A DNA stretch of 64,000 nt from contig CM041465.1 in the NCBI GenBank assembly GCA_023213395.1, positions 62,813,741-62,877,740 of the forward strand, read 5' to 3'. Positions 1 to 10,709 of this stretch are shown here, in pieces. The stretch comes from Cycas panzhihuaensis. Taxonomy: Eukaryota; Cycadophyta. Under the pieces are notes generated by a model. It had not been told where the DNA came from and ran no database searches. It was given only the letters and a program-made list of their open reading frames with translations. Made by a program: the position numbers and the translations under genes. The stretch's first letter is position 1. Each line of letters starts with the position of its first letter.

Positions 1-1023
1 CCTCTAATCCCTATGCCTAGCCTGTAGGGTGTCCCTTTTAACCACCAACTAGTCTCTGTATGTTGTAGCTTTTCCAGGGTGCTCTGTAGTTAGCCAACCC
101 TCATATAGAGCCCCTTGGACTCTGACAACCATATATCCATAGCTTGAGTCAGCGGGGCAAATGCTGCTATGTGTAGCCTTGCTAATTTGGGATCCTTGCT
201 AGGTAGGATGGGAGGTTGTCCCTCCATGTAGACTTTGGGAAATAACTCATGTAGTATCACATCCAATAGCCTTACCATCTCTATTCCCCCTACCAAACCA
301 TGCATATTAAATAAAACCATCTAAGGAAGTAATAAATAATCAGAAGGATGTTGAGCCAAGGTAGAATATGATATCCTAGGATAACTGGCTCCTCTGCCTA
401 GATGATCACCACCTCTACTATAGCTCCCCCTTATATTGCCTCTATCTCCTTGACCTTCGGCGCTACCTCACCTACCACTTAGGCTGCCAGGGTATCTCCT
501 CCCTCCAATCCCTCCTCTCCTAATATCTCTATATCTGTGGTAGTTATTGCTGCCTCTCCCTCTACCACCATAGCTACCACTTCTGCTGGGGATCTACCTA
601 CAACTCCCCCTCTTCCTGTCGGTCCTTTTGGTGGCCTATCTCCCCCTACTGGCACCGATCAACTTGCCTTATCTCATGTAGGTCCTGATGATCCTACTCC
701 ATCCTCTCCATCTCCTCCATTGTCATCACTACCTTCATCAGGCTTATCTCCTACATCTCTGCCCTTATCATCACTCTCCCAGTGGATCAATCAATATGGA
801 TCCACTGTAGAGTTAATCGAGTTAAGAGATCCAATGATGTTATCCCCATCTATTACTGCATATGGACCTGGTCCTTAATACATCTGAATCTTGTCTACCA
901 CTTATGAACTATAGGGGCCTTGGTTGAGATGGTATATGACCATCCTGGCTATGCCACTACTTTGAAATGGTTGAAAAACTAACACTAGAGTAGCGTACAG
1001 TATGAGAAACCTCCTCTCCCAGC
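1..1023 (-). pseudogene. Fragment of Tat-type antisense gene (aORF), exons 2-3
   Basis: Read on the - strand, this repeats 9,040-10,020 closely, then similarity stops abruptly after CTCCCAGCC at about 1,023. Residues such as GGIEM, LFPKVY, EGQPPILPS and HIAAFTPLTQAMD match the third exon of the antisense gene in Elements 1, 2 and 3. The first half on the - strand is the acidic, proline/serine-rich end of exon 2. The intron 2 acceptor seen as TTTAG in Element 1 is TTTAA here, so it is destroyed. The rest of this element lies left of the window. It is a broken relic, not an active gene. The assignment rests on similarity among copies in the window; the protein's function is unknown. Confidence 0.75.
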
Positions 1024-1790
1024 CTAACAAAGTCCAAGAAAGAAGTAGGAACCTTAAAAGATTGATTAAAACATGATTAAATCCTTATAAAAACTTAATG
1101 AAACTTAGATATAAACACTTCAAATATGTGTTGGGCTATGTATAATAGTAGAGGCTCTAGAAAATTATAGAGATTCTGAAAAAAAAAATAGAGTGTACAA
1201 ATTAAAATAATAAAAAAATTTAACAAAATACTATATAAACTATTGATATAATGTTATAAACTAAATAAATATTAAACAAAAAACTTGTTGTGCTTTATAC
1301 AAACTCACTCTAATCTCAAATGAAAGTGTTAATGGAGGCACAATAGAGTAGGTAAAAGAATGTTTCAATCTATATTCAAACCATTTCTGAAAACATTAAC
1401 ATAATTTCCTTTGAGAGGTGGTGTTGAAGAACATCGAGGGTTTCAAGCCCCAAAATATATATTCGGGAGGTAGGCAGAGCCTGCCCCAACCTCCATTCCA
1501 ACCTTGAAATCTAAATTATAATAAAAAATAAGCAACTTAAAATAAAATAATATTAGCTTATCCAAGTGATGGTTGGCATGTTCCCAAGATCCATTTACAA
1601 ATATATATGTAATGAATATAGTTCCAATATTTACTTATTATTGTTATAGTCAGATCAAAGTGGAGATCTAATTAGAGTGCTCTAGCCTTTTTGAATCATG
1701 ATTTAACACTATAGTGTGTTCTTGCTCTTTTCAACTCAATGGTTCCATAGCTAGATTAAAGTAGAGATCTAATTAGAGTGCCTTTAAGGA
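1024..1790. other. AT-rich spacer with dispersed repeat motif
   Basis: No coding frame is recognisable. The stretch separates the aORF fragment from Element 1 gag. It holds two direct copies of GAGATCTAATTAGAGTG (about 1,662-1,679 and 1,763-1,780), a motif that recurs at 37-38 kb in both orientations. It takes the place where Element 1's LTR, primer site and gag N-terminus would be expected, so Element 1 is 5'-truncated or interrupted here. Confidence 0.5.
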
Positions 1791-3005
1791 CCACCCAAGG
1801 GCTACTCACCTCCTAAATTGGGTTGAGTATACCTCCTAGCCAAGTGACCACACCTCAACCAGTCGTGGTCTACCCATCTCTAACTGGACCTAAGGGACCC
1901 TCGTGTCCCCCTTCTACTAGCCACATAGGGAAAATCCCCATGCATCCTTAACCCCAACCTAGGGATCTTTCTCTTTACATACCCCTAGGATGCACTTCCC
2001 AACCATGGGGGTATGGGAAGGGAAATCTCCTTCCTATCTATGGAGTATACTCTCTCCACCCATATGGTGTTGCACCACCCACAAGTGGCCCATATGGGCA
2101 AAACCCTATTCTACACTCATCTGTTTCATCTTTGTGTATCACCTCGCATGTAGTTCCTTCACAAGGACGAAAAACTCCTCCCCAAGGCTCCTTTCCCCAA
2201 GTACCCTTTCAATAAGGGGTGTATCCTTAAGGGGGAATAGGTCTCTCTTACTCATTCATATATCTCCAAGTTCCTTCTCATCTATGATTATTCCCTTCCC
2301 GTCAAATAGGAGAGGATTCATATCCCTCTTTTAGCTAGACCTCTCAAGGAGGATTTTGGTGTGCATGCCCACCTCGTCCTTCATCTTTCATTGACCCATT
2401 AGCTCAACTAAGGGCTTATCCCTTCATTGACTGTAGGTCAACTCCTTTGTCCATTGAAGCATTAAGGGCCAACTTACTACCTCACACCCCAAAGGTGCCT
2501 AAATTTGATGGGACCTCTCCACAAGACCCAACTGAGTATGTCAATAGTTTCTCCATGGCATGTATTGATTACTAGGCCTATGATCACATCTTAATGAAAT
2601 TTTTTCCATGTTCCTTATAGGGTGATGGTCTTAACTAGTTCTACTACTTCCTTGCCCATTCAATTCATTTTTTCCAATGACTTATGGATGAGTTTGTCAA
2701 CTATTTTAACATTCCGCATCCCTTCAAGTGTGGAATGAAAGCCTTACTTTCCCTAAAAAAGGTCACCAGGAGATGAATCATGATTTTGTTAGGCATTTTC
2801 ACGATCTCCTTCACTCCATAAAGGCCACGTTTCCTAAGGAGATAAAGAGGAATCTCTTTGTGAATGCCTTGTATCTCAAAGTGCATGTTGAGGTCCTCAA
2901 AATGGGGGCAATAACATATGATTCTATCATAGCTAAGTGCTTGGCTCTTGAGACTATTGAGATCCAAGTGGCTCTTAAGAAAGCTCTCAAATCATCACAA
3001 CAATG
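1790..3005 (+). pseudogene. gag: Ty3/gypsy gag (Element 1), degenerate
   Basis: This is the capsid gene remnant of the + strand Tat-type element. 1,990-2,120 matches Element 2 gag near 23,640-23,900 (GVW, HHPQVAHMG-like residues). The Retrotrans_gag core runs from about 2,490: PKFDGTSPQDPTEYV, FSMACIDY, DHILMKFFP, then an open stretch at 2,728-3,005 with FVRHFHDLLHS and VHVEVLKMGA. In-frame stops interrupt the first half. Element 2 carries the same domain at 23,015-23,635, where the same residues appear. The N-terminal 200-odd residues found in Element 2 (24,147-24,803) have no counterpart here. Gag would form the cytoplasmic particle that packages element RNA; this copy cannot. Confidence 0.8.
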
Positions 3006-3949
3006 AGAGACACCCTCTGTGTCGCATGAGAATACTTTGGATCCTTTGACCTATACACATATTCTTTCAAGTGTATAATGAAGGAGCTTAAACTCTAAGC
3101 TCCTCCCTCATCGCCAAACTTCCATAGACCTGTCCACCATGCCTTATAAGATGCACCTCCTAAGGATTGAAATACATGGTCCTCTCAAGCAAGGGAGACC
3201 AAGCCTTCCTTGGAAAAAAAGTGGCACTCCGTCCATGGTGATTGCTTTCATGAGGATTTGCAATGTAGGGTGTAACATCTTAAACCCACTCCACATCATG
3301 ATTCCTCTACTAAGCAGCTATCCAAGCCCAATTTAGACCAGCCCATCCATAGAGATCCATTCTCCAAATAGAGTGAATGAGATCAACACACCTAATATAG
3401 AGGGAATTGAAATAGAATAAAATCTCCTAACCGTTATCCCACATAAGCTAAAGAGAAGGGGGAAAGTAGTTCTTCCTCTTCTTTTGGTTCTCGCCATCGT
3501 ACCCTTTCACCTTCTTGATCTTGAAACAAGGGAAAGAGAGTTATCCAAACGCTCAGGACCACACCCCTATATGCTCTGATTAGTTCTCAAGCAACTAAAG
3601 AGACCATAGGTGCGTCTTCCTCTTCTCAACTTGATCCTCCCATGGATAACCCTCCTTTTGATATTCCTTCTCTCCCCAAGACCATTCTTATCCACCTGAA
3701 TCACTATGATTTCTGAAGGGCACATCCCTAACCAGCCGAGAAAGGGAAACCCTTCTTAATCTTAGATGAGCTTCATACTGTGGCCAATAGGATGTGTATG
3801 ATGGATGTCTTAAGGAGTAGTCTAGAGTAACGTGCTCTACTTTTAGAGACTTTACGGTTAGTGGATGCATCCATCTAGACTTTAAGTACTACCCTAAGTC
3901 AGGAGCCTATCATCTCTTTCGAACTTAAATATCTTCCTCTGACTAGTGA
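3006..3949 (+). pseudogene. gag C-terminal region (Element 1), decayed
   Basis: By position this joins gag core to protease. Only scattered similarity to Element 2 at 22,250-22,800 can be followed. I could not find an intact zinc finger. Many stops. Confidence 0.45.
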
Positions 3950-4340
3950 AACGGAATTCCAATGGCATTACCCTTTCACCATATCTATAGCCACTCCAGA
4001 GTATATACTTAGAAGAACTATTATGGATAATAATTCTTCTGTTAATGTTATACCTCTACACATCATGTAGGATTTAGGCATAGCACCTCTCAAGCCAGTT
4101 CCATGGCATTGCTGGGGCTATGATCGTAGTGACCAAATATCCTTACGATCTGTCTCTATCCCTATTACCCTTGAGAACAAAATTATTCTCAACGTCACTG
4201 GGTCCTTGATCTAGACATGCACAACAACATTCTATTGGGATGTCCGTAGCTTGACCAGATGGGAGCCATGTGTTTGTCCCATTGGGGACAACTCAAATTC
4301 ATCCACAAAGGACAAATGAAAGTTGTTTCTTCAGAGCCTC
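3950..4340 (+). pseudogene. Retropepsin-like protease (Element 1)
   Basis: The frame reads ATPEYILRRTI-MDNNSSVNVIPL at about 3,985-4,060, which is the plant Ty3/gypsy aspartic protease active-site region; the family form is D-(N/G)-G-S-S. The catalytic Asp (codon 4,026-4,028) is kept, but the following Gly is Asn. KPVPW near 4,095-4,110 matches the LEPVPW of Element 2. The enzyme would mature Gag-Pol inside the particle. A stop in the same frame near 4,068 (TAG) shows it is dead. Confidence 0.75.
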
Positions 4341-5125
4341 CTCCCATTAAATAATCTCACTGGTCCCATTAAGTAGTTCATGATCTAATGAAAGGTAATA
4401 AATGCCCATCCACTCAGGCTTCCACCTATATGATTAATATTCCTAGCACTTCTTGCTCAAAGGAAGGACCTTTTCCTTCCTCTTCTAACCTTATTAGATT
4501 ACGCTATTGGTATAGGGAGCTATAGGTACCTCATCGTTTTGAGTGACAATGAGTCTAACAGTGAGGACGAGGACCTCCCTCATCCCATATCCCTCCTAAA
4601 CACCCATAGGGAGCACTTGCTTCGTTCTAGGTCCTAACTTAGAACCCCTTCTATTGAGGAGCCCAATACTCTTGTTGAGTCATGCATGATCATTCCCATC
4701 TCTTGTGTGACCTCCCACACCACTTCATCATCCACCTCGTCACCTTCCTTAGGTGATAGGGATAGGGGACCTCTTATCTTCTGACATAAGAGGATACCTC
4801 CCAACTCTTTCGAAGAGTCCCTTAGCTATATCGAGTGGTGGATTAATTGTTATAGGTGCATTGCTCCTCCTACTTCTTACTCCTCATCCTCTCCAAGTAT
4901 AACTATCCATGGGGTAGACTACTTTGAGAATGATGAGGCATTGTTAGAGTATTTGATAGGCTCCATGCCCAATCTCCATCCTGGTCACCGTAAGCTTGGT
5001 TACAAAAATATCTTATCTCTTTGGTCACCCCTAGCTGACATAAGCCAACCTAGTTCCCCTTTGGCCCTTCCCGTTAACAAATCCCCTACCATTTCAAGGA
5101 GGGGAAGGCCATGTGCATGGGGGCA
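4341..5125 (+). pseudogene. Protease-RT linker (Element 1)
   Basis: Similar in order to 20,940-21,900 of Element 2. Both contain an acidic serine-rich stretch (Element 1: SDNESNSEDEDLPHPISLL-like near 4,545-4,600; Element 2: DDESPSKDEDFPHPISFL) and GVDYFENDEALLEYL near 4,912-4,955 (Element 2: GVDYFEDDEALLEHL). The function of this linker is not known. It is preserved between the two elements but shifted and interrupted. Confidence 0.6.
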
Positions 5126-6060
5126 ACTAAGGACATCATCCTCGCCCCTAGCAAGGTCATCAAGGTGGGAGTAAAATGTTACCGTGAAGAAATAGAGAAG
5201 TACACCCTCCTTTTCCAAGGGTTTCATGAACTTTTGATATGAAAATACATTGATATGAAGGGAATATATCCCTCCATCATCACCCATAATCTTACAACTA
5301 TCCTGGGTACTCACCCCATGTAACAAAAGTAGTACCCCCTTTATCTTAAGCTATATGTTCCCGTTAAGATAGAAGTTAAAAAACTCTTAGATGTACGGTT
5401 GATCATTTCTATTAATTACCCTAAATGGGTCTCCAACAGCATTCCTATTGCTAAAAGGAACGAAATAATTTAGATATGTATTGATTTTTGAGATATCAAC
5501 AACATATGTCCTAAACTTAACTTTCCTTTACCTTTTATCAATCAGATTATCGATCACACCAATAGATTTGAAGTCATATCATTAATGGATGGATTCTCTG
5601 GTTATAATCAAATCCAAATCTCCCCTAAAGACCATCATGAAATGGCCTTCACTACACCTTGGGGTACCTTTGCTTACAAAGTAACAGCCTTCAGACTTAA
5701 AAACATAGGCAACACTTACCAAAGGTGGCTGATTTATCTTTCATAACCTCATAAATAAAACCTTCAAGGTCTTTATGGATGATATGATGGGTCTCTCTCA
5801 TAAGAAAGCCCATCACCCTAAGGATCTACATGCCATCTCTACATGATGTCACAAATACTATGTCGACTTAAATGCACTCAAATATGTGTTTGAAGTAACC
5901 AGACAAAGTCCTAGGTTTCCTTGTTTCTAAACAAGGAATCCGGATCGACAATAAGGTTAAATCTATCCTTGACATGCCTCTACCCAAAACACAACATTAA
6001 ATCAAGTCATTTTTAGGTAGGTTGGATTTTCTTAGGCATTTTCTAGTGAACTTCACCATA
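5126..6060 (+). pseudogene. pol: Reverse transcriptase (Element 1)
   Basis: RT copies element RNA into DNA. Recognisable motifs in order: a block equivalent to Element 2 VKKLLDAGLITSINYPKW (5,365-5,430), ICIDF-DINN (about 5,475-5,505, with CGA-to-TGA and TGG-to-TAG stops), FPLPFINQIID, SLMDGFSGYNQIQISP (5,580-5,625), TPWGTFAYKV, LKN-GNTYQR, then the catalytic box FMDD at 5,772-5,783 in VFMDDMMG. FMDD replaces the commoner YMDD/YVDD, and Element 2 has the same form, so it is ancestral to this subfamily. A frame change follows TYQR near 5,725. Stops and frameshifts make it non-functional. It continues without a break into RNase H. Confidence 0.9.
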
Positions 6061-6620
6061 AATGCTAAACCCCTTATTAACTTATTGAAGAAGGGAGCCC
6101 TATTCATTTGGTCTCCTAAGGCCCAAGAAGCTTTTTAAGAGCTCAATAGACACTTGGATTCTCCTTTGATCTTAACAGCCTTTATATTAGACTCTCCCTT
6201 CATCCTTTATACCTCGGCCACTAATGAATCCTTAGGGACTATGCTCACTTAAGAGGATGATTAAGGAACTAATTGTTATATTTACTTCACCATCTAGACA
6301 CTAGTCACTATTGAGCTTAACTACCCTTTCATTAAGAAGGAGTGCCTTGCCTTGGTCCATGCAACCAAGAAATTTAGCCATTACCTACATGATAATAGTA
6401 CTCAGGTGATCATTCAATCCAATCCCTTGAAATACCTCTTAACTCAATCTGACTTGATTGGTAGGACTGACAAATGAGTTATCCTCCTTCAAGAGTATGA
6501 CCTTCAAATTGTTAATAGGAAATCAAAGAATGGAATGGTAGTTATTAAATAACTAGTTGATGTACATATTTCTAAATCTTTAAACATTACCAATGACAAC
6601 TCCTTACTCGACGAGCCTAT
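6061..6620 (+). pseudogene. pol: RNase H (Element 1)
   Basis: RNase H removes RNA from the RNA:DNA hybrid. The frame gives KPLINLLKKGALFIWS, FILYTSATNESLGTML, NYPFIKKECLALVHATKKF-HYL and SNPLKYLLTQSDLIGRTDK. The pattern (LGAML, KECLALV, DPLKYL, LTGR) is that of Tat-lineage plant gypsy elements. No second, archaeal-type RNase H follows before integrase. TAG/TAA/TGA stops sit at places where Element 2 or the family has Gln, Trp or Arg. Confidence 0.85.
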
Positions 6621-7909
6621 CTATTCCATCCAGAACTCTTCACCCCAGCCATTATCTAGTAGCAAATACTATGGGAACATTGTATAATACCTTACTAAAC
6701 AACAATATCATCCTAACACTAGTGACAAGGTGAGGTCACGAGTTAGGGCTACTCCTAGGTAGTATTTCCTTATAGAGGAGGTATTATACAAGAGATCTTT
6801 TAGTGGGATCCTCCTTCGCTGCATCAATCCTGATGAGGTAAACTAAATACTTTGCAAGTGCTATAATGACATTTGTGGGGGCCACATCAGAGGCCAATCC
6901 ATGGCCATAGGATCATTCGTATGGGTTATTACTGACCATCCATTTTCAAGGATGACCACGCCTATGTGTTACATTGTCATAGGTGCCGGGAGCATGCCAA
7001 TATCATTAATTCACCTGCTGAGACCTTACACCCAATCATTTCTCCATGGCCTTTCTCCCAATAGGGATTAGACCTTGTGGGAGCCATAACCCTTCCTTCC
7101 TTGTTACAATATAAGTTCATGTTGACCATGATGGAGTCCTGCACTAAATGGGTTGAAGCCATCCCTTTATCATCCATTACTGGCAAGACTATAGCCACTT
7201 TCATCTACGATTATATCATCTATAAATTTAGGGTTCCTGACATCCTGATCATAGATAATGGTACTTCTGTTTGTAATAAGAAGATGGACAAACTTTGTGG
7301 GAAGTTCAATATATCCCATAAAACCTTATCTCTTTATTATTCCTAAGCCAATGACCAAATTAAATCTTTTAGCAAAACCCTTATAAACATCTTAAAGAAA
7401 ATAATTCCTCAATCCCAAAGGGATTGACACCTCGAACTTCTTTCTACTTTATGGACATATTACACTTCTATTCGCACACCTACAGGGATAACCCCATTCT
7501 CCCTCATGTATGGAAATAAAGAAATCCTTCCTTTAGAAGTTGAAATCCCTCATTTATGAGTTTCTCTTTGAGGTCTCATTGATGAGGAGTCTTACCACCA
7601 AGCTCACCTCCTCAACCTCAAAGCCTTCGATGAGAGACACTTCACAGCATACCAAGAAAACCTCATCTCTAAGGCTAGGCCATAAAGAACATATGGCAAA
7701 TGTCTTCATCCTCAACCTTTAAATCCTAGGGATCATGTCCTTAAGATTGAGTATCCCTATGACCACTTATCCAAATTTAGGTCTAAATGGGTCGGTCCTT
7801 TTGTCATTCTTGAGAGCCTCGACAATGGTACCTATAGGATAGCTATCTTGGAGGGTCTTGAATTATAGAAAGATGTGAATGGTAAATTCTTAAAGAAGTT
7901 CTATGTGTG
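6621..7909 (+). pseudogene. pol: Integrase (Element 1)
   Basis: Integrase joins element DNA to the chromosome. The zinc module is visible near 6,870-7,000 (GGHIRGQ, HCHRCREHAN in shifted frames). The core has GLDLVGAI (7,068-7,091), TMMESCTKWVEAIPL, IIDNGTSVCNKKMD (7,249-7,290) and then AND-QIKSFSKTL, where the catalytic Glu is Lys (AAA at 7,362-7,364); Element 2 keeps Glu. The C-terminal module has FRSKWVGPFVILESLDNGTYRIA (GPF motif, 7,772-7,840), ending KFLKKFYV at the TGA near 7,907. Many internal stops. The convergent aORF lies about 0.8 kb downstream. Confidence 0.9.
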
Positions 7910-8689
7910 ACCTTTTCTACTCCCAAGAAGGATAGTAATACCCCTCTCTTACTCTGAAATGAGCCTAAACTATCACTCTAAGCACATCATTATTTCTCCT
8001 AGCCATAAGTATGATGATGATTTAGAGTATCTCTTCATCCTTTTGACTTTATTACTTGCATTACATCTCTTGTTTCCTTCTTAAGAGAGACCTGTCATTT
8101 CCTAGTTGGGTAATTAAACATCCTTTGCTTCCAAGCATGGAGTCACTTCCCAACTAGGGCCTTTTATTGCTTCGGTATCTATACCCCCTACTTGCTTCCT
8201 TTGCATATCTATTACGCTCCACCTAATAGACATGCATTACATCCCCTCCTAGTCTTACATTTATCCATCATTGATATGCATGGTAACCATGTGTGCCTAC
8301 TACGAGTGTGGCATCACGTGAAAGGTAGCACAAATATCATATGCATATGATCTAATAATAAAAACCATATATAGCAATCAACTATAACTATTTGAATGTA
8401 TGACCCCTTGTGCACCCATATCCATATGCATATGCTCATCTCTCTATGCATTATATAAACAAATAAACTACTCAATAAAGTAATAACATCACAACTCTAT
8501 CATAACATCATCATCATGTATCAAATGGGGCACAAATTGGCCCCTGTCTATATATGTACAAAGTCATAGGGCACAATAGAATCATATGGTGCATCATCTA
8601 GATAATATGCTTTAAGAAGCTAGAATCCTTATAAGCAAGAGTATAATCATATGCCTACATATGGTAAAACTCCCTAGAGGTTTAAGCCT
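7910..8689. other. Spacer between integrase and antisense gene (Element 1)
   Basis: Non-coding stretch between the convergent pol and aORF ends, equivalent in position to 17,421-18,145 in Element 2 and 44,578-45,374 in Element 3. 7,961-7,990 (GAGCCTAAACTA) matches the Element 2 sequence just downstream of its pol stop. It should hold the 3' ends of both transcripts; I could not single out terminators. Confidence 0.5.
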
Positions 8690-10637
8690 TTCCTATCCAA
8701 AATCCATAGTGTATAGTGTCCTCGACACCGTGCTCTCAAAGGGTATCATCCCCTCGTCTACAAGATCTCTTGCTTGGGAAGCACATACCTCCTAGGCTCT
8801 TATGACATTGCTGCAAGATCCCTGCCTCATTGTCCTTGTCTTGAGGCCTCCTCTGGGTCATCGTCATGGTGTGCAACCTACTGTCTAATGACCTAGTGGT
8901 TATCTGCTCCACTAGCTGGTTGTATCTACCCTATATATGATCTCTCTCTCCCTCAGCTTCGTACAGTCTCTCCTCTAACATGAAGATCTGGATCTTGCTC
9001 TCTGCATCCTTACCTGCTCCTTCTCCCTAGGCCTCCAATCCTTATACCTAGCCTTGTAGGGTATCCCTCTTAACCACCAACTAGTCTCTATATGTTGTAG
9101 CTTATCCAGGGTGCTCTGTAGCTAGCCAACCCTCACATAAAGGCCCTTGGACTCTGCCACCCACATATCCATAGCTTGAGTTAGTGGGGTAAATGCTGCT
9201 ATGTGTGCCCTCACCGATTTGGACTCCTTGCTAGGTAGGATAGGAGGTTGTCCCTCCATGTAGACTTTGGGAAACAACTCATGTACTATCACATCCAATA
9301 GCCTCACCATCTCGATTCCCCCTACCAAACCATACATACTAAATAAAACCATCTAGGGAAGTAATAAATAATCAAAAGGATGTTGATTCGGGGTAGAATA
9401 TGATGTCCTAGGATGACTAGCTCCTTCGCCTGGATGATCATCACCTCTACTATAGCTCTCCCTTCTATTGCCTCTATCTCTTTGACCTTCGGCACTACCT
9501 CACCTACTACCTAGGCTGCTAGGGTATCTCCTCCCTCCAATCCCTCCTCTCCTAATATCTCTCTATATGTGGTAGTTATTGTTGCCTCTGCCTCTGTAAC
9601 CATAGCTATCACTTCTGTTGGGGCTTTACCTGCAGCTCCCCCTCTTCCTGTTGGTCCTATTGGTGGCTTATTTCCCCCTACTGGCACCAATGGACCTGCC
9701 TTGTCTTATGTAGGTCCTGACGGTCCTGCTCCATCCTCTCCATCTCCTCCATTGTTATCACTACCTTCATCGGGCTCATCTCTTAGATCTCTACCCTCAT
9801 GATCACACTCTCCTAGTGGATCGATCAATATGGATCCACTGTAGAGTTGGTCAGGGTTAAGAGATCCAATGATATTATCCCCATCGATTACATCATATGG
9901 ACCTGGTCCACGATATTTATGAATCTCAGCTACCACCTGTGAACTATAGGGGCCTTGGTTGAGATGGTATGTGGCCCTCCTGGCTGTGCTACTATTTTGA
10001 AATGGTTGAAAAACTAGCACTAAAGTAGCATACCGTATGAGAAACCTACTCTCCCAGCCACTCGTATTTGGTCGAGTTATGCAACAAAGTTGACTGCTAT
10101 CAAGGTGGCCGAGTCAAACCTCTCTTTAGCCTTGCACCTCCTGATAGTAGTCATCCAACCTCGTTGGATGTCCCTATAGTTCTATTTTCAGGAAATCTGG
10201 AATAAAATAGCCAGAGTAATGAGTTTCCTCATATGAGGAACTCCAGATAAAACCATTGCCTAGACTGAGACTCCCTGCCATTCCCATTAGCCCTATCCTA
10301 TAAAGAATATGGCTACCTTCCTATGGGTAATATCTATGATGGGCAATGTACCTAGTGATATCGTTGTCCATCTTGATGGTATACTTAGGATCTTCCTAAT
10401 ATCCCTAGGCATGATAGAGATATCACCCACCAATGGGAGGTGGAATACATACCTCTATCAATCCTAGTGAGAGATGATGTCTATTAGGAGGCACTGGTTA
10501 GATGTATATTGTTAAGTCCTAATGACCTTGAGAAGCCCACAATGTTATAGATTCATCTTCTCATACCATTTCATCATCTCAATAAAACTCATCATCACCA
10601 TGACTATATTCTCATAGTTATCAACTGTAAGGACAAC
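8690..10637 (-). pseudogene. Antisense additional ORF (aORF), exons 2 and 3, Element 1
   Basis: This gene lies antisense and convergent to pol. Exon 2 begins at 10,637 after TTTGTAG and reads in frame from exon 1 (28,315-28,338): VVLTVDNYENI, SFIEMM, then YVFHLPLVGDIS, DIRKIL, SLGTLP, SGVPHMRKLITLAILFQIS and a basic/acidic tail. The intron 2 acceptor TTTAG is at 9,339-9,341; its donor has lost GT (CTAG|GACATC). Exon 3 carries GGIEM-RLLDVI, LFPKVYMEGQPPILPS and AAFTPLTQAMD, ending near 8,690 in a charged region. The HVFHFP-GDI-VTP-DI-ILG pattern of better copies faintly resembles plant mobile domain proteins (inference). Many TAG/TAA stops. Element 2 inserted into its first intron. Confidence 0.7.
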
Positions 10638-10704
10638 CTACAAATAAAAAAAGTCTATCCAGAGATCCACTAATCCTATCTTCCACGTGTCATACCCTCT
10701 TTTG

Positions 10705-10709
10705 GATGG
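10705..10709. repeat. Target-site duplication GATGG, left copy
   Basis: GATGG directly precedes the terminal TGGATG of Element 2 and recurs at 27,793-27,797 directly after its other end (GAAACA). Five base pairs is the usual duplication for gypsy integrase. Confidence 0.85.

Noticed and set aside
2728-3006. Possible host gene in the long open frame
   Set aside because: Its residues (VHVEVLKMGA and others) match Element 2 gag, so it is retrotransposon capsid.
8690-10637. Reading the antisense gene as an envelope-like protein of Athila type
   Set aside because: It is on the opposite strand to pol and shows no signal peptide or membrane segments.
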